From Yponomeuta sedellus (lineage: Eukaryota; Arthropoda; Insecta; Lepidoptera; Yponomeutidae), in the NCBI GenBank assembly GCA_934045075.1, contig OW203724.1, positions 20,055,721-20,119,720 of the forward strand: DNA of 64,000 nt, written 5' to 3'. The translations under genes and the position numbers were made by a program. This document shows positions 1 through 15,000 of the stretch, piece after piece; position 1 is the stretch's first letter; the number at the start of each line of letters is the position of its first letter. The notes beneath the pieces were generated by a model. It worked only from the letters and a program-made list of their open reading frames with translations. It made no database searches and was not told the DNA's origin.

Positions 1-3000
1 ACCGCTTAGATTGGGGATGAGCGCCGCTGCTATGACTGAAACAGAAATTCACTAGTAGATTATTGTCCTTAAAAGTAAGAAAACAAAAAAAATATTAGAT
101 TGGAGCAGCATTGTACAGTCGAGTCGACACGGCACGTCATTCTATGCATGCATATACTCTGCTCCGTGGTATCACGGGCGTCTTTGCAACTATAATGTAT
201 AGGGTGATGTGGTGTCGACTGTACTTCTTTCAAGGGCATTTGTCAAAAAAAAAAATAGACAATCAGAATATTTTTGGTGCTTACAGGTCTAAAAAAAATA
301 AGTTATATTAATAAGAAACTTTTTAGATTAAGGCCGACTTGCGATACTTTCAAGTAGAACTGAACTAAAATTCTTCATAGAAAAGTCAATTTCAGTGACA
401 TTTAAAAACTGCAAGTCAGCCTTTCGTTTTCCAGTGAATTTTATGGGACTACGAGAAATAGTTTATCCCTCGACCCATTGATGACGAATAACGGGACAAA
501 ATTATGGGACTACGAAAAAACTCCGGAAAGATGTTATACTAACAGTGTAGACACAAAATAACATTATTCTACGAGATAACTCATTGATAAATCCTTCAAA
601 GGCAAATTGTGGCACCAAATAATTGGGTTTCACGATTGTATATTTGAGAACCATAGTATAAAATAAAAATTAAATTTCTTTGTTACGATTATTTAGGTAT
701 CTTTTAATATGACCTTTGTGTGTGTGTTTTTTTTTAAGTTGTCCATTCGACCTCTTTTTCTTGTTTGCACAGATGATGGAATTTCGGTTTGCAGTTAGTG
801 ACAAGGACTTAAGGGGCTGTCCGGTAACGTCACTAATGAAAATAATGGAGTGTTTTAAAACACTTATTAATTTAATTATCAATTATTACACAACAAATGG
901 CACAAAATATACTCACATAACGATAACCCATTCACAAAAGTTTCGTGCACATTTAGTAATATGTATTAGTATTGTTATTACTTAATTAATTTAATTGTGT
1001 AATATAATTTAATTGGTTTATTTGTCATGTGAAAAATATTTATGGGTTCAGGTTTAATATTGTCCTGTAGTATTTTTTTGTATAAACCTCCTGTTTTTTC
1101 CTGTTTTTTTCCAAATAAATAAAATAAAAAATAAAAAGTTATTTCCAAAGTAAATAACATCACAAATAAACTGGAATAAAATTATTTATTACAATGAAAT
1201 CATACTGTTGTTGCAAAAAGTGAACATCAAACGTCTTTGTAACTGTTAAACTATTTTTTTTAACCCTACAAATTAGAGTCAATATACTAAGACTCAAATC
1301 GATCTACGCTTCTTTTTCTTTTCGTGTCACCGATTCGACCAGTTTATATTTTTCCTGCCCAATAGTTGGGTTTTTAATTTTATTTAATTTACCGATCTAC
1401 GCTAAAAACGGCCGTTTTTTGCTCAAATGCCTGATAGTCCTAGGAACTTGGCCCTAAGCTATAGAAATAACTAACAACACTATTGATATTTTGTGATATG
1501 ATTTTTTCCATCCGCGGCGCTAATTAATAACTGCTAGCCCCTTAAGGATCAATTCCCATACAAAATCATTCGGCATGTACATGACTTGGAAGAGTTACCT
1601 ATTTACATTTGTACAAATCAAATTAAATGTCTTTACTCAAAGTTGTTAAACCGTAGTAGGTGTTCATGGAACTCAGGGTATGCTACGTACAATGCCCCAA
1701 CTATGAGGCAAATGTGGATATGTCACGTATAACTAACTAATGAAAGTCATAAACTCTCAAATATACAACAAATAATTTAATATTATTTTGACATTTCTAT
1801 TTTTTAGCCACGTACGGATTAGTATTTCTTAATTAATAGTGACTACCCACAATAATTGACTGTACTCGCCACTCGGCTCATTTAATAGAGACCTATATTT
1901 ACTTTCGAATTGAGAATTAGAGCAACAACTTAGGTTAATTAAATAAGCTGTATTTGATTTAAGGCTGATTTTTCAATAGTCAGCTAACTTTTATCTGAGG
2001 AATAAAAATGGCGGTTTGACAGCTTTACTCTTTGCTTCAGTCTACCCGAGACCACGGCAACTGTAACGCTGCCGAAACGTCGGGAAATAAGGTAATTACG
2101 TTTTACCTAATAAATAATCAAGATTTGATCCGTTGAATATATAACCACGTACGGATTGTTCTGCGTATCATCAGTCCACATGGTAAGGTTCCTGTGAAAT
2201 GGTCTTACCCGGCTTACCCCCATAAAAAAACCGTATAATTTGTAACTATTGTCACTATCACAACAATGTCTATAGCCAAAGTAAAATATGAAATGTATTT
2301 CATCAAGTCCGCCGTATTGTAAATTTATTCTCTGTGGCGTAGCGGTAGCGCATCTGCCAACCATGCTAGAGGTCCTGGGTTCGAATACCGGCTGGGGACA
2401 AAAAAAAACCCCAGGTCTTGGATGATTACATGTTTGTGATGTCGTTGTTTCTGGTTCCCACGACACAGGGTATCCTAGTGTGGGGTCAGAAGCAATGTAT
2501 GTGCTTGTATGGTAATGTTATGTTATTCCAAAGTAAACTATAAAATGTATTTCATCAAGTCCGCCGTATTGTACACTTATTTAAGTGCAATAAAAGTATA
2601 ATATTTCTATGAAATGGTGATGTGGCGGTCACATGTACGAGTAGGCTTAAGAGGGAAAGCCTGCAGCTGCGAGCACCGTCAACCCACGAAACGGTAAATT
2701 AAAGGATATTTCCACGTTAAAGTTACTAGAGGGACGTCACAATATTACTATCAGAAACGCTATATTTGAATATACATTAGCAGTTGAAGCTGGTTACTGA
2801 TAAAACATTGTGTTTTATCTATTGTGAATTTTTCCAACGTTTATCTCGCAGACCGCAACGATTTGATGTATTATCGTTTGGCCTAGTTAGTAATCTACAA
2901 ATAGAGTGTTGGTCATTACACGTTACACTTAGGTTTTAAACGCTGAGTAAACGTTGTATAATAATCTAACAACATATATGTAAAGCGCTCGTGGCCTAGT

Positions 3001-6000
3001 CGAACCGAGTGATTGGAATCAATCACTTTAGTTAAGCAACAACAGGCGCGGTCAGGTACACGATGGGTGACCGTCCCGTGACTACAGCTAGTGGCATTTT
3101 TCCGAGTGCTTCCCTGCTTCGCAAGACACGTTAAGCCGTTGGTGCCGGTTCTCATGTAATGGCATTCGTTAAGCCATGTCAGAGGCCTTATGGGCGGCTT
3201 GATAACTTCTGACAGTAAGGACCGCCACTGTCTTACAATCCTCCACCAACCCGGACTTGGCCCCCGTGGTGGAGTATGGCCTAACGTTCCTGCGACGCAG
3301 GAAGAAACCCGCGACGCAGGAAGAGACCCGTGCCCCAGCAGTGGGGACATACAAGTTAGCGATATGTATGTAAATATCCTATGTAAATACCAATAGGTGT
3401 GTAAAGTTCCCTGTGGCAACTTTACCGTCAGCATAAGCAAGACAGGTGAATGGCGCATGCTACATGCTCGATATTTATCACGATATGCAACGTGATATTT
3501 ATCTTGCAATATTTTAGATCCAATCGACATATGTACTACACACTCGATACCAATCGCGTCAGTACAACGGTAGATTTCATTCACTAAGGACGTGTACATT
3601 ACATACTCCATCAAGAAGCGCGTTCTCCTCCATCGCTGACAGCATCAATAGTTACAGTATCTTAGCTTTTAGAATATAGGTACCTCGGCTACTATCGGAT
3701 AAAATCGGGTATATTCTATAAGGTAATGTTAATTTTGTATTGTTATTTATAGCTTTACATAACTTTTCAAAATAGTGAAGAAGTAGTATTACACTCGTGT
3801 GCTTTCGGCGAAAACCGAAGTCTACTCTAGAGCCCGAGGTATATTCTAAAACCTAACATACTGTACACTGATACGATATCGTCGAGCAAATACTCGATTT
3901 TTATCGACGATAGTTGAAATCCAGCGATCCGAATCACGATCCGTGATCCGTTATAGTACGCACTGGATAAATATCGTAATCCTGGATTATCATCCAAATA
4001 TCGTGATAAATATCGAGCATGTAGCATGCGCCATTGACTCACTGACTGATATATGAAGGGACAAACATGTTTGTTTTCCTTAAAATATTTGTATAAAATC
4101 AGGGCTCCTCTGGCGTTCACTTGGAATGCTTTGTACCCTTAATACACTTAAAAGTTTATCGAACACACAAATATTATTTACGCGTAGTGAAACGGAATTC
4201 AGTAAATGTATTAAAGGTCATAGAAAAGAGATAATACTTATACTTTTTTAAATCACATTTTTTGCTGTCCGTACATATGCGTGCGACTATTACGGCCGAA
4301 TACTCAAACGTCAGTCAAATCGATCACTCAGTTGAAGGGCATTCAAATTTGAACATCTGTTACATATTGAGTGGTATACACAAACGTCATTCAAACAATT
4401 TCAGACCGTGATCAGCTGAGAAGCCGTCAAATAAACAACAAGTCTGTTTTCATTGACAAAATATTGAAACTTACGTTGTGTATTCCGATTTACGCAGAAT
4501 TTGTTCGATCTATTTTAAGTTTTGTGATGAAATATGAAGTATTTTTATAAAAATAAAATAAATCATAATATGATTTATGAAACAAACTTAAATTATTATT
4601 ACCTCGTTTTGTACAAAGCAAAATGTTTATGTTGTAATAATATCTTATATTGTCGTAGAACGAAACGTTAGGGCCATCTCACCAATGACATTTGAAAAGT
4701 CTACCACAGTAAAAACATTGCAGTATTGCGGTTTTTTAAAGCTATTCCCTGATAAATACTAATATAAACAAGAATTGAAGGAGAATTATTATTATGCGTT
4801 ATTATGCCAGTAGCATAATATTAATATTAATAACGCAGGGTTATTAAAATTTGGTCCACTGGCTGTTTGGATTTATTACTCCTTGTAACTGGTTGGATTG
4901 TATGTCAAAAGACGGACAGACTCCAAATATAATACCGTCTCTTTCGACAGCCGGAACCGCGCATGGAAGTCTGTTTCATTATAATACTCGAAAGCATTTA
5001 ACTTTGCCTCATTTCTTCGAGGCACATTAGGCCCTTCCTCGACATGATAAGGACATTGTTTTTCACATAAGTTCACTGATATTACAACTTTTTTACGGTT
5101 TGAAGGTCCTCGCGACTACTTTCAATTGTAACGCCTACTCAACTCGATTTGACAGCCTGTTTGACAGATAAATCGCGCTAAGTGGCGTTCGAGTATACGA
5201 ATTTTTCGCTGAGTGATGTTTAACTGCCAGTTATTTTGTGTTCCACTTAAATTTAACACAAGCTTTTAACTAACGTTTGTGTATACGAATTTTGTGTTTA
5301 ACGGCTTGTCAATTACTTAAGATGCCTTTAAATATTTGAATGACGTTTGAGTATTCGGCCGTTAGAGTAATAAAATCTATTAGTAGAATGTAAATACCAG
5401 CGCTGTTATATGAATTCCCTGTGTCTAAGTAACTCCACAAAAAAAGTTGGCCTTTGTAACTACGTGATGAGATGATTTCCACAGCGTCCAATGGCACCTT
5501 CACTCATACTAAATGGGTGAAGGGACCACACGGATGCTGTAGCGCCTGGGACATTGTTTTAGATGGAATATGCTTGCACGGCAACTATGCCATCCTGACA
5601 GCTTAGTTGGTTAAGTCCCAGGAAAGAAAGACAAATCGATACACGCAGAGCGCAACTAAGCCGGAGGTTTCTAGTAATTATAGTAATTCACCAGTAATTC
5701 CTATTGTGACAAACGCAACGTAGGACGCCCACGAACTTGATCTGACGGAAGTCAGACGCGAATTTCACAAACTTAAATGATACACGTTTTATTTAATTTA
5801 TTAAATTAAAACGAGTAACGCCATCTACTGGGCAGCAACCTTCAACAGTCGAACTGAAACCCCTTATTAAAGAACCTACATTTGCTGTGACGATTATAAT
5901 ACTTAACGATGTGGGTATATCACCATTATATCCACTCGCGGAGTGGAAATATTTCAACTCCCGGAACTGGAAATATTTCCGTCAGGTACGTCGCAAGACA

Positions 6001-9000
6001 TACTTACAAGTGATTGTGATCATGACGACTCTGGTGACGTCCTCGCCATGTTTCAGCGCGCTCTCACTGGTCAGCTTGGTTTTGATGAAAGGCCACACGA
6101 TGTTCATTGGCACGTAGAACTGGAGGCCGTACGAGAGGAATATCGCGGCTGCCATCACAGCTCGCACGCTCTGGGCTAGCCTGGAATTTGAAGAGATTTC
6201 TATTGGAGCAGATAGTCGCGCAGTCGACGCGTGCTGGCATAACTTATTGGAGCAGATGATAGCACAGTTGGATAGCTGCGGGCTTTTTAAGCCTCTGGAC
6301 TAATCACATCACACTTCACACTAATATTACAAAGTCGAAAATTTGTGAGTGTGTATGTTTGTTACTTCTTCACGTCTAAACGGCATGAGCGATTTTAATA
6401 AAATGTGGTACCTACGGAGTTAGCTGACACCCTGAATTGAAACATAGGCTACATTTTACGGCGGGCAAATATCTTATTGCCACGGGAAAATCGATAAACC
6501 GTGGATAACACCGCGGGGCACAGCTGGTTGGAAATAACTGAAAAATGTAGACGACCGAAAATATATTTGGACACACAAAACAGAAGAGACAAGTGTCACA
6601 CGAAGACAGTTCCTTTCTAAATGTCTTCAAAAAATTATAAACACTAACTGTAACAAAGGTAATAATTTAAGTTAAAGTAAAATAATGCTAATTTAGTAAA
6701 CGTACCTACAATGAATCGTAAACGTAGATACGTAAGGTATTTTTCTCTTGAAGCGTAATAGGCAGTTAGTTGTTTGCACGTAATGTGTTATGAATTTATG
6801 ATAGGTAATTGACCAACATACCCTTACAATACCTATATATAATACTCTAGATGGTCGGAGTGGAGGTTTTTCCCACTGCCATTTTCTCTACTACATTACG
6901 GCCCGAAGGTAGCGGCTTACATACATTGACAGCAAACAGAATGTAAATTCTTGAAACAAAAATAATATTTGGTTTTATTTGATACAAAACTGTAATACAT
7001 AAAGGAGTCTCCAACTCACTTCAATACAAGAAAGTAATACAACTAATAGGCTATCGTAAAAATTAATACAACTGCAAGTGTCAAAGTTACCTATGATTAC
7101 AGTGCAGTCCCAACTTCCTTAACAACAAATAAACAAAACGGTTTAGTGCGAGCTTTTGGTGATTCTTTGCTAAAAACATAAATTTATTGTCGAACAGAAC
7201 CTTCGATGCCCGAGTGCGCTTCGCACTTGACCGTTATTTTCTCGAGCACATTCACAAACCCCTGAACTGACTCGAAAAAACCGTTCAACTGCGTGTCGGG
7301 CCACGCGCATTGTACCTAGGGTTCCGAAGAAAGAGCGCATTTATCTGCTTTACAGAACCAACAACTTCATGGAAGTATTTTTGTATGGATTTTATATCAA
7401 ATTTCTTTTAAGTTGATCACCTATTAGGTACTCATAGTTATGTAAAACCTATTACGTGCTACTGCTGTGATTTTTTTACGTTTCTACAATCAACCAGTTT
7501 AGTCAGGAGTGGGGTGGGACGCCTTACCACAGAAACGGCTCTTAGGCAAGAAAAAAGGCGCTCATGGCCTTGTCGAACGGAGTGATTGGAATCAATCACT
7601 TGAGTTAAACAAAAACAGGCGCGGTAAGATGCAGGATGGGTGACCGTCTCGTGACTACCGCTAGTGGCATTTTTTCCGAGCGCTTCCGCGCTACGCAAGG
7701 CACGCTAAGCCGTTGGTGCCGGCTGTGATATAATGGCAGTCGTTAAGCCATGTCATAGGCCTTATGGGCGGCTTGATAACTTCTGACAGTAGAACCCGCC
7801 ACTGTCTTACAATCCTTCACCAACCCGGACTTGGCATCCGTGGTGGAGTATAGCCTAACCTTCCTGCGATGCAGAAAGAGACCCGTGCCATAGTTATAGA
7901 TAGAAACATACAAAAGTTGATATCGCAGATTTAAAAAAAGTTTTTTTGTACCTACTTCTTTGTCAGCGCGATCAATATGTATATCTATGGAAAATTTCAG
8001 CTTTTTAGTACTAATAGTCTTTGAGCTAAGCCGCAGACAGACAGCCTTAGCGAAACTATTCCAAAACGGATTCCTTGTTGACTAGGGAACCCTAAAAAAC
8101 TGAAGTTTACGTGTCTTTTTTGCATTACACATCTATTTCAATAACACATCGTTTGACCTCTAAACTCAGTTTTGCATCACGCGTCAGACAGCGTGGCCAT
8201 ATTTATCGAATTCATATCTTCAAAAGCCAATATTTAACCTACCAACAATATTTTGAGTGCCCGATAACATATCGTGAAAGTATTGATATTGTACAGCTAA
8301 TGAACAAGCGTCAATCAACTTATGTCGTCACTTTACACCTATCTCAGTGGAAGAATCCCTCGACATTATTCGTCAGACAAGTCATAATGTAACTAGTACA
8401 TTACTCCAGTTTACGTTATCGTCGGACGGTCAGTATACCGGTACACTTTTGGTAAATAGGAGTAGGTACAGTGTATACGACCTAAGCGTGGCATCAGCAC
8501 GAGTGGCAGCACATGAAATGAAATGAAAAAGTTTTTATTCAAAGTAGCGCAGAAACTGCGGCTTAATGAACGTTACAATTCAAACTAAGTGTCCAATTCA
8601 AAATCTAGATCATTTTGGAGAAAAAATGGACAAAAAAATACCAAACAGTGGTGGTTTTACATGCAGACAGGGCCCGGATTTCGATCCCAGCATAATTATA
8701 CTGCGTTTACTAAGTAAATTTGTAATAGCTTCACTGGCTAGGTAAAGGAATACATCTTAAGAAAACCTTAGCCATCGTGAGAAAGAAAATATACTACACA
8801 ATTTTTTATTTTATTATTAAACATATTTTTATCATGAATGCAGGATGTTCAGGTTTTGCATTATATCCATTTGTTACACCTTGTATTACTCCTTATGCTT
8901 ATACACGACATTATCAAACGTTCAGCCACCTACCAAAATCGCCTAAAACATAAAACCCCGACTGCAGCGATAAATAAACTAAAAAACGGCTAAGGGCGAG

Positions 9001-12000
9001 TCGGACTCATGCACCGAGGGTACCGAACTTTGTAGGTACTTACATATTATAAATAGTTTAAAATTAAGTTTTTTTCCGAGCTTTTCCGAAATTCAAAGAC
9101 TATTTTTTCATGATTTAATTATAAATGTATAGTTTTTTTCTGTATTTCTAGTACAAGACGATATTATTTGCTAAATTTCTTCATTTTCTTCAATCAAAAT
9201 GTATATCCTCTTCCTCTCTCTCTCTCTCTCTCTCTCTCTGAGAGAAGGCCTGTGCCCTGCTGTGGGGCGTTTACAGGCCACATAAAAATATAAATTATTT
9301 GTTTAAACTCCACATATTTTCAGATACATCGTAGACCATTCACATGCTTAAAATCATTTTCCTTTGCGGTGCAGTCTTTAGGTTTATAGAACCTAAGACA
9401 AAGAATTATTAAACTTTGAAACCTAGTGTTTATTCTGGGATAAAAACGACAAATAAATCTAAAAATAAATTTTAGACGGAAGTACAAATGTGTTCAAAAA
9501 TTTAATAGATAATGGGACGGTAATTAATTAATATTCATAGATAAGTGAAAGGTTATTGTAACTGAAACGCGGCTAGATATTTTGACAACCAAGCTTTGGA
9601 ACTAAGTCAAGTAAACAAGAGTCTTATGGGGTCAAATATTATCATATAGTTGTTTAATTAATTTGATTAAAAACCCTACTAGCTCTTTTGCTCTGACAGT
9701 CGGGTGACAATAACAACAAAGGAAATTGCGAGTAATCACGTTTCTCTAGTTTATCGGAAGTGTGAACTGTGAACTCGAATATCGAGACTTCTGCCAGTTT
9801 CTGAATTAAGTATTCCACTAAGTAAATACTGAAGTATCGATTTATCTCTTCAGAATAACTAAAGAGATAGATGTTTAAGTTTATTTATTAGAGGAGGCCT
9901 TTGCCCAGCAGTAGGACACAATCGAGGCTACCACCATTACCATTTCAGCCTATTGCAGTCCACTGCTGGACATAAGCCTCCCCCAGGGTGCGCCACAAGA
10001 CCCGATCTCCCGTTTTCGCCATCCAGTCACCACCAGCCACCTTTTTCAGGTCGTCGGTCCATCTGGCCGGAGGGCGTCCTACACTACGCTTGCCGAGTCG
10101 TGGTCTCCATTCGAGAACCCGTCTGCTCCAACGATCATCGGTTCTGCGACAGATGTGACCAGCCCACTGCCACTTCAGCCTGCTACACTTCTGAACTACG
10201 TCAGTGACTTTGGTTTTTTTTGGTTTATCGAGGCTACATAAAAGAAAAATAAATATTAGGATCCACAACAGGTAATAGTACTAATAAATAAGATAGTTTG
10301 ATAAAGGTACCTTAAAGAATTATCGTGAAACACAGCAGCATACATTATAAGTCGCTTAGGTATATGTGATTTTTATTCTTCTAAATACGTAACACTAAAA
10401 TCACCATTCATGTTACGGACAGTGTATAAGTAGTATCTGAGTAAAAGAGAATAAATACAAATAATCATCACTGTGCGGCGATCCTCAAATTAGGGATAAT
10501 GAACATATTTACCTACTAGATAATTAAAATATTAAAAAAAACTAGTTGACCCCGCAAACGTTGTTTTGTCATGTTTAATTAGCCTACGACCTATTCTCAG
10601 GACTACCAAATATAAACAATAAGAGTCATAAAAATCGTGAAGCCGTTTCGGATGAGTGCGACAGTTCAGTTCAGTTTCGAGTTCTGTGACACGAGATTTT
10701 GAGAAAATCTGAATAATTTGTGAATATCTATTAATTACATAGATTTTCAATTCGTGAAGTCAGCTTGCGTGCATGCTTTAGCATGCATGAATTGTGATGA
10801 CGCGAAAGAGGTTTATCAGGACCGTGGCAAGTGGCAAACCCTGGGCCCCGCCCAGGCCCCCTGGGCGCATTCATGATATCAATCCTTGGTATGTCCCCAC
10901 TGCTGGGGCACGGGTCTCTTCCTGCATCGCACGTTAGGCCATTCTCCATCACGGGGGCCAAGTCCAGGTTGGTAGAGGATTGTAAGACAGAGCCTTACTG
11001 TCAAAAGTTATCAAGAAGCCCATAAGGGCTCTGACACGGCTTAGCGACTGCCATTACACGACAGCCGGCACCAACAGCTTCATTTACCTTGCGAAGCACG
11101 GAAGCGCTCGGAAAAAATGCCACTAGCGGCAATAACCCATCCAGCACCTGACCGCGCCTGTTGTTGCTTAACCCAAGTGATTGATTCAAATCACTCGATT
11201 GCACTAGGCCACGAGCGTTTCACGGCCCGGCCCCATTTCATTGAACTACAATTCACTGTTTACTCTGACAATTCATTTCACAGCCGATTAACCCGCACTT
11301 TAAAAAGAAGGAAGACTAATAATCCTATTCGGCTACGCAATGTAGATCGAATTGTTATAGTTAACTATGAACTGTAGTTTTATGAAACGAGGCCCTAATC
11401 CTTCCTGGATACAGGCGGGAGTCCATGTATGTATTAAGTTATCAAATTATTAATTCAGATACCGCCGATCAGAGCACTAAATACTCATGTCATTTTGTTA
11501 TTCCATTCATGTCCGGTTACGAACGATTGGGGCTGTGCGGATGTTATATAAACTAAACAGTGCAAGTTACCATGTTTGCCAATTAGACCGATATAGAAGC
11601 TTTTAACGAAATGAGATTATTCTAAAAGTACAAGACAGCAGTTTCGCATATTTGTTGTAAGGTCACCCGTAACGTAACCGAGTAGTGTACGCGTTTAAAG
11701 TCGACGTGCTGTCGTCTGTACGTCCTGCCATTGACCCTCGATATCGATCAATATCGTTTGAATTCCTAAAATACTAGTTTCGGTGACGCAATATGAACTA
11801 CACTAAATAGGCTCTAAACTAAATATATAGCCGTCGATACAGAACTCTGAAGCGAGGCCCAAAACAAAATCCTAAATCCTGACCTTGAAAATAACAAATT
11901 GCTTTCGTGCAAAATTTAGCACACTCGGTCTAAGGCATTTTTATTAATGGCAATCATTAAATCTTACTAAGGTATACGTATAGGTGGCAAATGATGTATT

Positions 12001-15000
12001 TGGTTTAAGATTACTCGAGAAAAGATAGTATGAGTGAAGTTTTTTTTTTCCCGCTGCCTTTTTCTACACTACAATACAATACGGTCCGAAGGCAGCGGCT
12101 TACATTTACATTGTACATTGAAATTCAGCAAACAGAATGTAAATTCTTTACGTTGAAATAAATTGATTTGATTAGAAGGCCAAATAAGGAAAGACCCAAA
12201 GTAGAGTCCTAAATAACGCCCAAACGTAAATAAAATATTATTGCAGTGCAATCTAATTCAGTGGCCTAATTTGATAGACTATCAAATTATTGATTCCAAG
12301 AATCCCACCGTCTAATTATTGTGCTCACCGTAGATGCGAATGGCGAGAGACCAAGGATAGCGTAATGGGGACTTTTCCCCATTACGCTATCCTTGGTCTC
12401 TCTTATACCCAGCAGTGGGTAGAGGTGGGCCGATGATGATGATGACTTGCTCACCTACGTGAATAAAGCTTCTAAATATAAAATATAGTATATTTCATTA
12501 CGAGTGCGGAAAGCCTGTCATTGCGAAGAGTTCTGACAAATGTCTACCCGAGCCGAGGCGCGGCCGAAGGTGAGGGTGGACAGTCGGAATAAGTTGCAAT
12601 GACGGTTCCGTGTACTGAACAACTATTTTTAATACAGTACAGTTGCGAAAAAATTAAGCAATTTAAAAAATATTTTTTTTTGTAAAATGGCGCCAAGCGT
12701 AAAAGAAAGAATATAAGCAGAGATATTTTTTTTTCACCCATTCTGGGTAGCCAAAACTATGCCCATACAGCCAAGTCTTCAGATTTTTTTATTGATATAA
12801 AATCAAAATGAAATTTAATGAGATGATATGAAATGAAACCTAACCTAACTCATTGAATTAAATAATTAAATCTGATATGGAAACAAATAATAATTGGTAG
12901 TTTATTTTTAGAAATATTTTATGAATCAAAAAACTTCTATGATTTTTTTTAGTAAAAACTTCATGGATGGTTTTTTTCTTTTTAGCAGACATTATTTTGT
13001 CAATTGGGAAAGAGAACGCACAGTTCGGAAAAGGTAAAGAAAAAACTCGAGTGTGTATTAGCCCACATCTCGAACGCAATACGTCCCTGCAATACGCCAC
13101 TTTTTGAGCAACTGTATTAAAAAATAGATTTGCTCTTCAAAGTACTTACAGATCGGCGGGCAGGTTGAGCGTGATGCTCCCGCGCACATGGTCACCGTAC
13201 TTGAGGTATCCGAAAAAACCGATGGCGGTGTAGAGGACCGCCACTATCACCATTCCGGTGTTCAGCACGCCGTTCCAGCCGCCAAAGTCTTCGGGCGTCT
13301 TCATGTTGTTCTCCAGCGGAAGCACCTGCGAATTAACGAGCTGCTGAAAGGGCCGCCATTTTGTCTTCTTGTTCGTTGAATAGGTCTTCCATGCCGGCGC
13401 TAGACCTACGCATTCTAGTGTCGGCAAGTTAGACCTATTTGTATAAGGCGGAGCCCGGAGCAGACGACGATGTGGCATTCAAGTGCATGAAGACGGAGCG
13501 AGCGTCTTAAATAAACATAACATAACCACGCCTGTATCCCAGAGGGGTAGGCAGAGACCAGGGATTGCCACTTGCCACGATCCTGACAGATCGCCTTCGC
13601 TTCATCAACGTTCATAAGCACGCTGGTTTCTGGTACTTTTTATCTTCCCCTTTGTTAATACATCTCCTAAAATATGTACAAAAAATAACATATAATATAA
13701 CATACCAATATTCTTTTAGTTTGTTGTATGTAATGTAACTCTCCAGGGGACGACCAATATAATTATTTATTTTGCCATAAATACGTGGACATGATACACA
13801 CAAACCGGCCAAGTGCGAGTTAGACTCCCGCACCGCGGGTTCCGTACCTATCTCGCGTCCGAAGGTAGAACTAATATTCATTTAAATTTATAGTTGAGCT
13901 AGTAAAGTATTCGCACTTGGTCGGTTTTTTATTAGCTGACGTTAGAATATATATAAACTAAATAAATTAGTCCCACAATCACGCCAAGTGTGACGTTCTG
14001 TATGTATTACCATTTTTAAAATAGAGTAAAAACAAAAAGACTTTTTATGTAAAAAGTCTTTTTGTTTTTTACGTCATCATCGAAGACTTTTTGCATCATC
14101 GAAGTGTAAAAAAATATTATTGTTTCTGATATGAATGTTACTGTATTGAGCCCCTTAATAGCGCTCTATAAAGCCACAGCAGGTCATGGTTGGACTGGAC
14201 AGACATACCTCCACATACATACGATACGTGTACATAACCGCGTCCTTATATTTTTATAGACACTCCTATGAAAATGTAACGACTGCGAGATACATTGATC
14301 ACTGTAACTACTGAAAGACAATTACTCAGACAGAATGTAAAAAAAGAGATCGATAACATAATAAAGGTCATGGTGAGGCCTATCATTGTTGTCGATCAAT
14401 AAACCATGTATAACTTAATTGCAATTGCTGGAACGTCGGGATTCGGGTCAATAGTTCCACGCTTCATTCTATTACTTTACATATTTGCAGTATGACGTCC
14501 TCCACCCGATAGCCACAGTGCTGGGACACAAAACAGGAATCTACGGAAGAGTCACTGGCTCAAGAATTCTGAATTGTCTCACTCCTATCGTCTAAGAACC
14601 ATATGCGGAGATGTCCATCACTGTTACAATCATTACACTATATTTTTACGAGACGAACTTTTTCCTAGCTGGTTTCGATGAATGCTTGAAACACTATTTT
14701 TATTTTTCGGAATCTTTTAGTTAGCGTTTATGAAGTACCTATTTCAAGGAATTGTGTTTTTATGAATAAGGTCGTTTGTATTCGCAAATTAGGTCCTTAA
14801 TTAACAGGGTTTACATATTATTCTAAAACCTAGAACACATGCATTGAACTGGCATTAGGCTTGGCGTAGACTGATAATGACGATGATCTGCAACCTTAAT
14901 TCAGGCTGCCTTGCCCTTAGTATTGCGTAAGTAAGACACACAGACAACTCAGCAATGTCGTCACCGAATACAGCCTTTAAAACGCTTTTAACCTTCTGCT

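Larger units (their letters stand above)
36..6007. other. PAT intron 5 (5.97 kb), repeat-filled
   Basis: No coding exon is visible. It carries a tRNA-like SINE between direct repeats (2276-2582), a 5S-derived SINE (2985-3355), a 38-bp inverted-repeat MITE (3449-4035) and a Harbinger derivative (4293-5361). About 1385-1540 shares an AAAACGGCCGTTT core and a GGCGCTAATTA end with repeats at 34 and 44 kb. In 36-1384, 1540-2275 and 5365-6007 I see only AT-rich sequence without a recognisable element; 113-225 has a weak inverted repeat around GTCGAC. Confidence 0.75.
6181..13149. other. PAT intron 4 (6.97 kb), repeat-filled
   Basis: No exon found. Contents: Helitron-like piece (6309-6540), a repeat with AGCAAACAGAATGTAAATTC (about 6895-6975, again at 12055-12180 and 57395-57470), 5S SINE (7557-7920), LINE tail (8513-8700), TC microsatellite (9211-9240), LINE fragment (9945-10212), Helitron-like piece (10540-10710), 5S SINE (10883-11219) and a 27-bp palindrome (12345-12402). 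About 12480-13140 shows nothing recognisable. Confidence 0.7.

Noticed and set aside
2916..3614. 232-codon open frame (minus)
   Set aside because: Crosses a 5S-derived SINE and adjacent unrelated DNA, with no domain and no support from sister copies.
5309..5503. Short ORF at the Harbinger right end
   Set aside because: Reads across the terminal repeat into flanking DNA, no domain.
8111..8392. 93-codon open frame (plus)
   Set aside because: No domain, AT-rich intron DNA, no start context or splice support.
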